Part shown: positions 1-7,981 of the stretch, piece after piece
Layout: each line of letters opens with the position of its first letter
How positions within the stretch are numbered: position 1 is the first letter of the stretch
From: an uncultured Bacteroidota bacterium
GTDB lineage: Bacteria; Bacteroidota; Bacteroidia; Flavobacteriales; Flavobacteriaceae
Assembly: GCA_902622595.1 (NCBI GenBank)
Contig: CACNQM010000003.1
Location: forward strand, 1-64,000
Reading direction: 5' to 3'
Length of the DNA stretch: 64,000 nt
Notes under the pieces: model-generated
Told to the model about the DNA's origin: nothing
Seen by the model: the letters and a program-made list of their open reading frames with translations, nothing else
The model's database searches: none
Made by a program: the position numbers and the translations under genes

Positions 1-2
1 AA

Positions 3-164
3 TCAATTGATGAGTTTTTCGAAAAGCCTAAAAATATAAATATTCTCCGCCATTTAAGGAGGGGAGAGAGTATTAGAAGAACAGCGAAGCTTGTTGGCGC
101 TTCGCCTGGATTGGTTCAAAAAGTTAAAAGATGGGCACAAGATCATAATAGATTAAACACATAA
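3..164 (+). CDS. C-terminal fragment of a helix-turn-helix protein (possibly resolvase-like), cut by the window edge
   Basis: An open frame enters from the left edge and ends at TAA 162-164, leaving 53 residues. The segment LRRGESIRRTAKLVGASPGL reads like a helix-turn-helix of the kind found at the end of serine recombinases or in small Hin-type DNA-binding proteins: 'IRRTAKLVG' is the first helix and 'SPGLVQKVKRW' the recognition helix. The catalytic part, if there is one, lies outside the window, so whether it is a recombinase cannot be decided here. No repeats or other mobile-element signs flank it inside the window. Confidence 0.55.
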   Translation, partial: SIDEFFEKPKNINILRHLRRGESIRRTAKLVGASPGLVQKVKRWAQDHNRLNT

Positions 165-233
165 TATTTCGATTATTTCAGTCTGTCTTATTAAAAAATT
201 CATAGTTTTATGTAAATCAATAATAAATCAATC

Positions 234-719
234 ATGAAAAAAATAATATTATTAATAACATTAGGACTATTTATGTCTTGTTCTAATGTTCAAAATCCAG
301 ATTATGAAAAAAATCTTGAAATTGCTAAAGAGTGGTTTGAAGTATTTGTATCTGAGGATTTTGATGCTATAACGGAGTTCTTTGCTGATGAAGTAGAGTA
401 TCAAAGTGCATTCTATGGAGGTCCATTAATGAATAGAGAGGAAACTCTTAACTATTTGAAGGGATGGCAAGATGCTATGGAAGATATATCCTGGGAAGCT
501 CAAAATTATCTGCCAGGTGCGGATCCAGACACGGGAGAACCCAACGGAAGTGTCAGAATGTATGGGCATTGGTCAGGAACAAATACTGCCTCTGGTAAAA
601 GTTTCAAAGGACTGTGGTATCATTATTTCACATTTAATGAAGATGGTAAGATCATAAATGGGGGAGACTTTGGAGATGCAACCGGTCTAGTTATGGCTGT
701 TGCACCTGATCAAGAATAA
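234..719 (+). CDS. SnoaL/NTF2-like small lipoprotein
   Basis: 161 residues. The N-terminus is a lipoprotein signal with lipobox FMSC and lipidated Cys16, so the mature protein should be anchored in an envelope membrane. The rest (about 25-155) has the layout of a SnoaL/NTF2-like cone: an N-terminal helix (AKEWFEVFVSEDFDAITEFF), a 'DEVEYQS' strand, a Trp-rich central strand (MYGHWSGTN) and a C-terminal 'FNEDGKI' strand pair. No catalytic residues can be assigned. It is the first of three tandem genes of the same size and fold and is followed by a hairpin terminator at 740-774. Family assignment is by pattern only; ligand or enzyme role is unknown. Confidence 0.75.
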   Translation: MKKIILLITLGLFMSCSNVQNPDYEKNLEIAKEWFEVFVSEDFDAITEFFADEVEYQSAFYGGPLMNREETLNYLKGWQDAMEDISWEAQNYLPGADPDTGEPNGSVRMYGHWSGTNTASGKSFKGLWYHYFTFNEDGKIINGGDFGDATGLVMAVAPDQE

Positions 720-739
720 TCTAAAATTTTCAAATAAAT

Positions 740-774
740 AAACCTTTTCATTGAAAAATGAAGAGGTTTTTTTA
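740..774 (+). terminator. Rho-independent terminator after the first SnoaL-like lipoprotein
   Basis: A 13-base stem (740-752 pairing with 757-769, one G-T pair) closes a GAAA tetraloop and is followed by a run of T. It lies 20 bases after the stop of the upstream lipoprotein gene. An in-frame ATG at 758 falls inside this hairpin, which argues against using it as the start of the next gene. Confidence 0.8.
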
Positions 775-808
775 TATTCAGTTATATAAATCAATTAAAA
801 TTAAAAAA

Positions 809-1351
809 ATGAAAAAATTAATTATATTATTTGCAACAATTTTATTTGTTGGATGTCAACAGCCTACTGATTCAATTGCTTCAGTTAAAATGGATGATGA
901 CAAAACTCAAGCAATTAAGCAAATGTTTGAAAACTACATGGCATATGGAACAGATGCTTATGATGCAGATTATGATCAATCAATTATATCAGATGACTTG
1001 ACTGGAAATAATTCTATTCCAGGTTTAGAAATTAATAAAGATTCTTTTGTTGCTACTGATGCTGAGCACCATGCATTATTTGAGAATATAAATATGTGGT
1101 TGCCTGGTACAGATGATGGAACAGGAGGAGGACTTCATACAACTTATTATGATGAGTTTGGTACATGGACTCATTATTGGGGAACATGGACAGGAACTGG
1201 TAAGTTCACTGGAAATGAAGTTACTCAATTTATTCACCTAAATTATGGTTGGAATGAGGAAGGAAAGATATTTTACCATAATGTACATATAGATGGTAAG
1301 GATTTTTTAGCTGAGGTTAATGCTGCCCAAGCTGCTACCGGTTCAGAATAA
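809..1351 (+). CDS. SnoaL/NTF2-like small lipoprotein, second copy
   Basis: 180 residues from the ATG at 809. A longer frame opens at 758, but that ATG lies in the terminator hairpin of the previous gene, and the product from 809 begins directly with a lipoprotein signal (lipobox VGC, Cys at about residue 13). The body resembles the first lipoprotein: a helix with 'MFENYMAYG', a 'NMWLPGTDDGTGG' segment matching 'NYLPGADPDTGEPNG' of the neighbour, and a 'GTWTHYWGTWTGTGK' strand matching its 'GHWSGTN' region. The resemblance suggests old tandem duplication. Function unknown; small-ligand binding or an isomerase-like role are family possibilities only. Confidence 0.75.
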   Translation: MKKLIILFATILFVGCQQPTDSIASVKMDDDKTQAIKQMFENYMAYGTDAYDADYDQSIISDDLTGNNSIPGLEINKDSFVATDAEHHALFENINMWLPGTDDGTGGGLHTTYYDEFGTWTHYWGTWTGTGKFTGNEVTQFIHLNYGWNEEGKIFYHNVHIDGKDFLAEVNAAQAATGSE

Positions 1352-1370
1352 ATTTTATTAAGTAAAAATT

Positions 1371-1883
1371 ATGAAAAAAATAATCTTATTATCTGTATTA
1401 ACTTTTTCACTATTATCATGTGAGACCTTTGTTGAGGTAGATAAAATTGGAGGTGAATGGTTGAGGGAAGGTTCCAGGCTCGGCAAAGGATATATGATTG
1501 GTGATCAAAAAGATTCTGATTTAGTAAAAAAATTTTTAGATGCATACGAAAATATGGATGCTCAGCTAATGGTGGATCTATCTGCTGACACTGTTAAATT
1601 TCATCCTGCTGACATAGGTGGAGTTTTTGATGTAGACATGACTAATACTGATTTCATAGTTGAAAGACAATCAAATTGGGATTCAATTTCAAGAGATTAT
1701 ATCTTTATTTTGCCAATTAATTTGGAAGATTCAGATGGTAGAATTGTAACTACTGCATTTTCAGAAACTCGCTATATTAAAGATGGTTCAACTGAAACAA
1801 ATATATTTTATGAAAGGTTATCTATAAATGAACAAGATCAAATTGATAGAGTTGTTCAATATAGTAGACCTCCAAACGAGTAA
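1371..1883 (+). CDS. SnoaL/NTF2-like small lipoprotein, third copy
   Basis: 170 residues, starting 19 bases after the previous stop. The signal ends in lipobox LLSC (Cys17). The region 45-165 again has the SnoaL/NTF2 arrangement: 'DLVKKFLDAYENMDAQLMVDLSA' helices, 'VKFHPAD' strand, and paired C-terminal strands around 'FYERLSINEQDQIDRVV'. It is more divergent from the other two than they are from each other, with an insertion of about 25 residues after the signal (EVDKIGGEWLREG). A clear hairpin terminator follows. No catalytic residues could be assigned. Confidence 0.7.
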   Translation: MKKIILLSVLTFSLLSCETFVEVDKIGGEWLREGSRLGKGYMIGDQKDSDLVKKFLDAYENMDAQLMVDLSADTVKFHPADIGGVFDVDMTNTDFIVERQSNWDSISRDYIFILPINLEDSDGRIVTTAFSETRYIKDGSTETNIFYERLSINEQDQIDRVVQYSRPPNE

Positions 1884-1900
1884 TTTATTTACAGTAATTA

Positions 1901-1937
1901 AAAACCCACTTAAGATAAAATTTAGGTGGGTTTTTTT
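1901..1937 (+). terminator. Rho-independent terminator closing the lipoprotein cluster
   Basis: The stem AAACCCACTTAA pairs with TTAGGTGGGTTT (one G-T pair) around an A-rich loop and is followed by eight T. Because the minus-strand SDR gene ends at 1936, the same hairpin may serve both convergent transcripts. Confidence 0.8.
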
Positions 1938-2721
1938 ATAAAATAGATCCCATACTACCACCATCTACTCTAATTGATGCACCATTTGTTCCAGATGCTA
2001 GAGGACTTGAAATATATAAAATTGTATTAGCAACCTCAGTAACATTCAGAAATCTTGACAGTAAGGAGGAATCTCTAACATCATTGAAAAAATTTTTTTC
2101 AACCTGGTCTTTAGTTTTTTTTTCTCTTAATGCTGTTTCCTCAAGAAATTTTTTTGAACCCTCAGATAGAGTTGAGCCTGGGACTATTGTATTTACTGTA
2201 ACATTTGTTCCTTTTGTGAGTTTAGCTAAACCACTTGAAAAAACATTTATTGAAGCCTTAGACACACTATAGCTAAGAAGATCACTTGGGACAAGAGTAG
2301 CACATTCTGAAGAAATAAAAATTATTCTACCCCAATCCCTTTTTATCATTTCTGGTAAAAAATGTTTTGAAAGTTGAACCCCACTCATCAAATTTACCTT
2401 GAAATGATCGTTCCAATCTTCAACAGTCTCATTATTAAAATCTTTGCCTTTAAATATACCTACATTGTTTACCAGGATATCAATGTCGTTAGGAATATTT
2501 TCAATTAAAGTTTTTACATGCGAATCATACATAAAGTCAGCTACTAGTCCGCTTGCATCATCATTGTCTAAATCACTTAATGCATCTTGAACACTTGTAC
2601 TAGTTCTTCCATTTATTATCACTTTAGCTCCTTCGTCTAGAAAAAGTCTAGCTGCCTCAAAACCAATTCCTTTTGTAGAACCAGATATGAAAACTTTCTT
2701 TCCCTCTAAATTTAAATTCAT
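1936..2721 (-). CDS. SDR-family NAD(P)-dependent oxidoreductase
   Basis: 261 residues, the normal length of a classical short-chain dehydrogenase. Visible motifs are the Rossmann glycine motif GSTKGIG (14-20), NNVGI (85-89), and the catalytic Ser138, Tyr151 and Lys155 in 'YSVSK'. The C-terminal 'NGASIRVDGGS' segment is typical of the family. It follows the PhyH-like dioxygenase gene by 19 bases on the same strand, so the two are probably co-transcribed and may act on the same or successive substrates. Substrate cannot be told from sequence. Confidence 0.9.
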   Translation of the reverse strand: MNLNLEGKKVFISGSTKGIGFEAARLFLDEGAKVIINGRTSTSVQDALSDLDNDDASGLVADFMYDSHVKTLIENIPNDIDILVNNVGIFKGKDFNNETVEDWNDHFKVNLMSGVQLSKHFLPEMIKRDWGRIIFISSECATLVPSDLLSYSVSKASINVFSSGLAKLTKGTNVTVNTIVPGSTLSEGSKKFLEETALREKKTKDQVEKNFFNDVRDSSLLSRFLNVTEVANTILYISSPLASGTNGASIRVDGGSMGSIL

Positions 2722-2740
2722 TATTTATTATTGATTGAGT

Positions 2741-3691
2741 CTACCACTTTTCTAAGCCTAGTATTTTTTCTCCAAGTTTTGAAAGTTTAGCTGTCACGTA
2801 CTTTTCTTGTTCCCAATTTCTTGGATCCCCAGGGAAGGCATAACCTTCTGGAGCTATTCTATTTTTCCAAGAATTAATCCTCCAATTTACTAAGTCAGTA
2901 TCATCTTCCTGCGCTGGCATCATTGATATGTATTGAGCAATTCTTACTTTATCTTTAGAATTATTTGGTCTAATACCATGTGGCAGGGTACTATTAAAAA
3001 TTAAAAGATCTCCAGCTTCTAGTGAAACTTTAACAATTTTATCTTCTAAACCGGAAATATCAGGTTGAAACTTATTTCTATTTTCAGGTTGAGACAATTT
3101 CCATGTATCATAATTTTTATAGAGCCAAGGGATACACTGGAAACCCCCCATTTCCAGATCAGTCTGATCTGCTAAAGCTAATACTCCTTGAACATTTTGA
3201 GGTTTTGTATCAGGATCATAGTCCCAGTGAATGAAACCCTTATATTCAAAACCAGGTCTAATAGGAAAATTTAAATTAGCTCTGTCGATTGTTGTCCAGA
3301 GTTTATAAGTTCCCCATATATCCACAAAAGAGTTGTAAACTCTCTCAGTTTGTCTATTATCCCATAAGAATTGATTATTGTATACCTCTACCATTCCAGT
3401 TCCAGCTAATTCTTTCATTTCCATCTTAGCTCTAGCTTCAGCATACCATGTTGATGGGTCATTTGGATCCTTATCATCAAATTCCCAAATAAATTTCGCA
3501 GTTTTTTTAGCTTGCTTTCTTGAAACGGCATTCTTAATGACTACATAACCATTCTCTATCCAAAAGTTCCACTGATCTATAGTTAAAACTCTTAGATTAT
3601 CACTTGATGCAGAATTTCTTAATTTTTGTATGCTACTTTTAGCTGTTGATGGATTTCCTGGAATTTCCTTGTGCTTATTATAAGGTATCAT
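2741..3691 (-). CDS. Phytanoyl-CoA dioxygenase (PhyH)-like Fe(II)/2-oxoglutarate oxygenase
   Basis: 316 residues. The metal-binding facial triad is visible as His155-x-Asp157 (HWDYD) and distal His238 in 'STLPHGIRPN', with Arg241 or the later Arg in 'DKVRIAQY' as a candidate 2-oxoglutarate ligand. The double-stranded beta-helix core spans about 140-260. Members hydroxylate small molecules in the cytoplasm; the substrate here is unknown. It is divergent from the GH109-like gene, and the 53-base spacer must hold promoters for both directions, though I see no clear TAnnTTTG element in it. Start chosen at the only well-placed ATG. Confidence 0.85.
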   Translation of the reverse strand: MIPYNKHKEIPGNPSTAKSSIQKLRNSASSDNLRVLTIDQWNFWIENGYVVIKNAVSRKQAKKTAKFIWEFDDKDPNDPSTWYAEARAKMEMKELAGTGMVEVYNNQFLWDNRQTERVYNSFVDIWGTYKLWTTIDRANLNFPIRPGFEYKGFIHWDYDPDTKPQNVQGVLALADQTDLEMGGFQCIPWLYKNYDTWKLSQPENRNKFQPDISGLEDKIVKVSLEAGDLLIFNSTLPHGIRPNNSKDKVRIAQYISMMPAQEDDTDLVNWRINSWKNRIAPEGYAFPGDPRNWEQEKYVTAKLSKLGEKILGLEKW

Positions 3692-3762
3692 GATTTATAC
3701 ATATATATTTAATTCTTTTAAAGATAAAAAAATCATGTAAATTAATGGTCAAATTATCATCT

Positions 3763-5145
3763 ATGAAAAACTTTGATAGAAGGAAATTTATTAAAACAAC
3801 ATCACTTTCAGCAGCGTTTGCCTCTTCTTCAAATTTGTTCTCTAAAGAACAAAGACCATCCGATCAAAAATATATGGGAGACTTTGCCGCACCAAAACTT
3901 GACATAATTAAAATTGCCTTAATTGGTGTTGGATACAGAGGGCAAGGACATATTAAAAGATTTGGTTCCTTTCCAAATACTAAAATAGTAGCAATAAGTG
4001 ATCTTCATGAAACGAATATATCTAAGAGTCTATCCATAATTGATAATTTAAAAACATCAAAGTCTCATACTAATCCTAAAACTTACTACGGTAATAAAGA
4101 TAAATGGAGATTAATGCTAAAAGAAAGTAATGCAGATATAGTTGTTATATCAACAGATTGGGATACACATGGAATAATGGCTATTGAAACTATGAAGAAT
4201 AATATGCATGCATTTGTTGAGGTCCCATTAGCTAACACGATTAAAGAACTTTGGGAGATAGTAAATACATCCGAAAAATTTCAAAAACATTGTATGATGA
4301 TGGAAAATGTTAATTATGGTAGGGAAGAGTTGATGTTTTTAAATATATGTAGAAAAGGATTATTAGGTGAATTATACCATGGAGAAGCAGCATATATACA
4401 TGACTTAAGATGGCAAATGTACGAGGAAGAAATTGGGACAGGTTCTTGGAGAACATTACAATATGAAAAGAAAAAAGGAAATCTTTATCCAACCCATGGG
4501 TTAGGTCCAGTTTCACAGTATATGAATCTCCTTAGAACAGAAGATACCTTTAAATCATTAATATCATTCTCATCTCCAGCTTTGGGTAGAAAGAGATTTG
4601 CAAGAGAAAATTTTAAAGAAAACCATAAATGGAATAAATTAAATTATCAAAATGGTGACATAAATACAACAGTTATCAAGACTTACTTGGGAAGAACGAT
4701 TATGGTTCAATGGGATGAGACTAGTCCAAGACCCTATACTAGATTAAACTTGATCCAGGGAACAAAGGGAATTTTAGCTGGAGGCCCAACTAGAGCTGCT
4801 TTTGATAATGGATTTGAAGGATACACTAAAGATGCAGAGGAATGGATAATTGGTGAAGGTATTGATGATCTTTATGAAAAATATGATCATCCGATGTATA
4901 AACGACTCAATAAAATTACTCAAGACTCGGGTCATGGAGGAATGGATGGAATGATGGTATATAGAATAATTGAATGTTTGAGAAAAGGTGAACCTCTTGA
5001 TCAGAATGTTTATGAGGGATGTGCGTGGAGTTCGTTGATAGAACTAACCTCTGATTCTGTAAATAATAGTGGCCAACCTCAGGAATTTCCTGATTTTACT
5101 AGAGGAAATTGGGTAAATACAAACACTTTTGATATAATCTCTTAA
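3763..5145 (+). CDS. Gfo/Idh/MocA-family protein, GH109-type glycosidase candidate
   Basis: About 460 residues from the ATG at 3763; an ATG at 3745 adds six residues. Starting at 3763 places a twin-arginine-like signal (FDRRKFIK, then a hydrophobic Ala/Ser stretch) at the N-terminus, so export as a folded NAD-bound protein is likely. The dinucleotide-binding motif GVGYRG is at 61-66 (numbered from 3745). From my knowledge of GH109 alpha-N-acetylgalactosaminidases, the segments 'GNLYPTHGLGPV' (Tyr248 and His251), 'VQWDETSPRPY' and 'GHGGMDGMM' are family hallmarks. Those enzymes use bound NAD to hydrolyse the glycosidic bond. It overlaps the next gene by one base (TAATG), heading a three-gene operon with a sugar kinase and a nucleotidyltransferase. 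Exact sugar specificity is inferred. Confidence 0.85.
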   Translation: MKNFDRRKFIKTTSLSAAFASSSNLFSKEQRPSDQKYMGDFAAPKLDIIKIALIGVGYRGQGHIKRFGSFPNTKIVAISDLHETNISKSLSIIDNLKTSKSHTNPKTYYGNKDKWRLMLKESNADIVVISTDWDTHGIMAIETMKNNMHAFVEVPLANTIKELWEIVNTSEKFQKHCMMMENVNYGREELMFLNICRKGLLGELYHGEAAYIHDLRWQMYEEEIGTGSWRTLQYEKKKGNLYPTHGLGPVSQYMNLLRTEDTFKSLISFSSPALGRKRFARENFKENHKWNKLNYQNGDINTTVIKTYLGRTIMVQWDETSPRPYTRLNLIQGTKGILAGGPTRAAFDNGFEGYTKDAEEWIIGEGIDDLYEKYDHPMYKRLNKITQDSGHGGMDGMMVYRIIECLRKGEPLDQNVYEGCAWSSLIELTSDSVNNSGQPQEFPDFTRGNWVNTNTFDIIS

Positions 5146-6224
5146 TGCAGAATAAAATAATTTCAAAGGCACCTGGAAGGGTTTGTCTATTTGGAGATCA
5201 TCAAGATTACTTAGGACTTCCTATAATTGCTACTACAATAGATAAGGAAATTACTATCAAAGCAATAAAAAATAATACTGAAAAGTTTAAAATTTTCAAG
5301 AAAGATCTAAACATACATGACAGTATTGACATTAATCAAAATATAAGCTCTGATGAAAAGGATTTTTTAAAAATAGCACTGAAAGTTTTAAAAAAATATA
5401 ATTGTATACCTAATGAAGGTTATGACATAGAAATAAAAAGTGAAATACCAATAAATTCCGGTTTATCAAGTTCATCAGCATTGATTGTAGCCTGGGTAAA
5501 CTTTCTATTAACTACATTTTCTGATATATCAATATCTCCTAGACTCCTTGCAGATTTGTCATATGAAATTGAGGTTAAAGAAATGAATGGTTCAGGTGGT
5601 AAAATGGATCAGTATACGATTGCCAATGGAAAAACAATTTACTTAGATACTAAATCAAATGAGATACAATCTTTTGACCACAAACTGTGTGATATGATAA
5701 TTGGAGTTTCAAACAAATCAAAGGATACTCAAGGTTTATTAAAGAAATTAAAAGAAAATGCTCTTAAGTCAATTGAAATTGTCAAAGATAAGGTGACTAA
5801 CTTTAGTCTATATGACGAAGGAAATATTAAAAAAATTTCACATTTAGACTACTTAGAGGATTATTTAAAACCTTATTTTACAGCTGCAGTTGGAAATTAT
5901 AAAATTACGATGGATGCAAAAAAGGAATTTTCAAGTTCTAATTTAAACATTAATAAGATTTCTGATTTAATGAATTCTCACCACAATTATTTAAAGAAAG
6001 ATTTAAAAATTACGACATCTGAAATAGATAAAATGATAGATATATCTCTTGAAAATGGAGCAATTGGTTGTAAAATTGTTGGATCCGGTGGAGGTGGTTC
6101 AATAGTTTCTCTTTCAACTAACTCAAATACATCAAATAAAATAGTATCTAAATTAAAAGGTATAGGAGTTAAAGATGCATTTATTGCCAGAAAAGGTAGT
6201 GGTCCAAGTATTTACTATGAATAA
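5145..6224 (+). CDS. GHMP-family sugar kinase (galactokinase-like)
   Basis: 359 residues. The N-terminal 'APGRVCLFGDHQDYLG' matches the galactokinase signature region (Arg12, Asp18, His19 and Asp21 in the sugar-recognition loop). The ATP-binding motif is PINSGLSSSSA (102-112), and the glycine-rich third GHMP motif is KIVGSGGGGSIVS near 313. Such enzymes phosphorylate a hexose or N-acetylhexosamine at C1, or L-fucose. The start overlaps the stop of the GH109-like gene by one base, and the end overlaps the nucleotidyltransferase by eight, indicating translational coupling. Sequence alone does not separate galactose, GalNAc and fucose as substrate. Confidence 0.85.
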   Translation: MQNKIISKAPGRVCLFGDHQDYLGLPIIATTIDKEITIKAIKNNTEKFKIFKKDLNIHDSIDINQNISSDEKDFLKIALKVLKKYNCIPNEGYDIEIKSEIPINSGLSSSSALIVAWVNFLLTTFSDISISPRLLADLSYEIEVKEMNGSGGKMDQYTIANGKTIYLDTKSNEIQSFDHKLCDMIIGVSNKSKDTQGLLKKLKENALKSIEIVKDKVTNFSLYDEGNIKKISHLDYLEDYLKPYFTAAVGNYKITMDAKKEFSSSNLNINKISDLMNSHHNYLKKDLKITTSEIDKMIDISLENGAIGCKIVGSGGGGSIVSLSTNSNTSNKIVSKLKGIGVKDAFIARKGSGPSIYYE

Positions 6225-7038
6225 AATTCCAATGATAATAATGGCTGCAGGCGTATCATCCAGAATGAAGGATTCATCTGTGCCTAAAGAAATTTCTCAA
6301 AATTTAATTAATCAGTCTAATCACAGAGTAAAAGGTTTTATTCAAGCAGGTGAAGGAAATGAGCCAATTATTTTTTATATAATAAAAAATTGTATAAGCG
6401 CAGGTGTAAAGAACTTCTACATTATTTTATCCGATAATTCTGATGAATTTCAGGACTATCTAAAAAAACTAGAGATTAAATTATCAATTCAAATAAAGTT
6501 TGGATTTCAAGACTTTTATGGAAAATTAAAACCAATGGGTACAGCCGATGCAATATTTCAAATAATGAATCAGTTTAAGGAACTCAGGAACAAAAGGTTT
6601 TTAGTATGCAACTCCGATAATTTATATTCCTCACGTGCTATAAAGTTATTATTAGCTGAAAATAATTACAACTCAATGATCGCATATGACTTTGACTGTC
6701 TGAAATTTTCGATAGAAAGACTAGAATCATTGTCTATTATAAAAATTAAAGGAAAATTTTTAGATAGAATTATTGAGAAACCAGATATGAAAATTATAAA
6801 AAACTATTCTAAAAAATTTGTTAGTATGAATATATTTTCCTTAAAGGGAAAATTGGTCTATCAGTATTTAAAAGACTGTCCAATAACTATAAAAAGAGGT
6901 GAGAAAGAGATTGCTACAGCTCTACAAAACATGATATTGGATAATAAAAAATCAATGATTGTTTTTCATTTGTGTGAACATGTTCCTGACTTAACATTTA
7001 AAGAAGATATTGATAAAATCAGCAAATTTTTAAATTAA
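6217..7038 (+). CDS. Sugar-1-phosphate nucleotidyltransferase
   Basis: 273 residues from the ATG at 6217. An upstream in-frame ATG at 6175 gives 14 extra residues lying entirely inside the kinase gene and lacking family resemblance, so 6217 is preferred. The nucleotide-binding loop is MIIMAAGVSSRM (6-17) with a nearby Lys-Glu in 'PKEIS'. 'LKPMGTADAI' (about 110) and 'VCNSDNLY' (about 130) fit the uridine/base-binding and metal-binding Asp motifs of NTP_transferase enzymes. It follows the GHMP kinase with an eight-base overlap, so its substrate is presumably the sugar-1-phosphate made by that kinase. The nucleotide (UTP, GTP or other) is not evident. Confidence 0.82.
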   Translation: MNKIPMIIMAAGVSSRMKDSSVPKEISQNLINQSNHRVKGFIQAGEGNEPIIFYIIKNCISAGVKNFYIILSDNSDEFQDYLKKLEIKLSIQIKFGFQDFYGKLKPMGTADAIFQIMNQFKELRNKRFLVCNSDNLYSSRAIKLLLAENNYNSMIAYDFDCLKFSIERLESLSIIKIKGKFLDRIIEKPDMKIIKNYSKKFVSMNIFSLKGKLVYQYLKDCPITIKRGEKEIATALQNMILDNKKSMIVFHLCEHVPDLTFKEDIDKISKFLN

Positions 7039-7077
7039 TATTAACTTTCTTCGTTTATAAAACAAATTGCTTAACCT

Positions 7078-7085
7078 TATATTTG
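7078..7085 (+). promoter_or_regulatory. Putative -7 promoter element for msrA
   Basis: TATATTTG matches the Bacteroidota -7 consensus TAnnTTTG and lies 14 bases before the ATG at 7100. The start would therefore be preceded by a very short leader. No clear -33 TTTG is present. Confidence 0.5.
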
Positions 7086-7099
7086 CTAAAATAACATTC

Positions 7100-7759
7100 A
7101 TGAAAAACTTTTTTTTAACTCTATTAGTATTTTGTCTATCATGTGATATTGGTACTTCTAAACCAGTTGATAATATTAATCCAGTTTATTCTGTAGATAA
7201 ACAAAAGTTTGATAATATGAGCAAAGCATATTTTGCATCTGGATGTTTTTGGTGTGTTGAAACCATATATGAAAGTTTGGATGGTGTTGTAGAAGTTTAC
7301 TCAGGTTATGCAGGTGGAACTACTATTAATCCTAATTATTATCAGGTTATGTCAGGTAAGACAGGCCATGCGGAAGCTATTGAAATTATATATGACAATA
7401 GCAAAGTTTCTTTTGATACTCTTTTGAAAGTTTTCTTTGATTCACACAATCCTACAACCCCTAACAGACAAGGACCTGATTACGGAACTCAGTACAGATC
7501 TATTGCTTTTTATAATAATCTAGATGAAAAAAAGAAAATTAATAATTACATAAGTTTACTTTCAACAAATTCAATATTTGGTAAAGAAATCATAACAGAG
7601 GTAAAGAAAATTGATAAGTTTTATTATGCTGAGGAATATCATCAGGATTATGAGAAGAAAAATCCATATAACTCATATATACAAAATGTTTCTATCCCAA
7701 GATTTAATAGATTTAAGCAAAAAGCATCCAATTACATAAAAATCAAAGATGTTCACTGA
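7100..7759 (+). CDS. msrA: Peptide methionine sulfoxide reductase MsrA, lipoprotein form
   Basis: 219 residues from the ATG at 7100. A longer frame opens at 7067, but that start precedes the TAnnTTTG element, and the 7100 product begins with a lipoprotein signal (FCLSC, Cys15). The catalytic motif GCFWCVE places the nucleophile at Cys49. 'NPTTPNRQGPDYGTQYRS' and 'EYHQDYEKKNP' are the usual MsrA substrate-site segments. The enzyme reduces methionine-S-sulfoxide in proteins. The signal suggests an envelope location, protecting exported proteins instead of cytosolic ones. The reductant partner is not nearby. Confidence 0.93.
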   Translation: MKNFFLTLLVFCLSCDIGTSKPVDNINPVYSVDKQKFDNMSKAYFASGCFWCVETIYESLDGVVEVYSGYAGGTTINPNYYQVMSGKTGHAEAIEIIYDNSKVSFDTLLKVFFDSHNPTTPNRQGPDYGTQYRSIAFYNNLDEKKKINNYISLLSTNSIFGKEIITEVKKIDKFYYAEEYHQDYEKKNPYNSYIQNVSIPRFNRFKQKASNYIKIKDVH

Positions 7760-7780
7760 ATTTTTGTTAGTTTAAATTTC

Positions 7781-7963
7781 ATGGCTAAAATTCAAGACAT
7801 CTACGGCAAAGAATATATAATACCTGATTTAAATAATTTTAAGGCTCATATTAACAAGTTTCATACTATAAACGGAAGACCAGACAATAGTATTCACGAA
7901 GAAAATGGCTATTATTTTAAAATTGATGATAGATTCTTCAAAATTTTAATTAATCTTAAATAA
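7781..7963 (+). CDS. Small conserved-looking protein of 60 residues
   Basis: No family recognised with certainty. It is a soluble, mixed-charge protein (MAKIQDIYGKEYIIPDL...) without a signal or membrane segment, ending shortly before the next lipoprotein gene. The ATG start follows msrA by 21 bases on the same strand, so it is probably in the same transcript. Codon use resembles its neighbours, and its regular polar/hydrophobic pattern (FFKILINLK end) supports a real gene. No function can be proposed. Confidence 0.6.
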   Translation: MAKIQDIYGKEYIIPDLNNFKAHINKFHTINGRPDNSIHEENGYYFKIDDRFFKILINLK

Positions 7964-7981
7964 ATTTGTAATCTATTAATT

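Noticed and set aside
758-808. Longer N-terminus for the second lipoprotein
   Set aside because: The upstream ATG is part of a terminator hairpin, and the extension would bury the lipoprotein signal.
6175-6216. Upstream start for the nucleotidyltransferase
   Set aside because: The extra 14 residues lie within the kinase gene and precede the nucleotide-binding loop without resemblance to the family.
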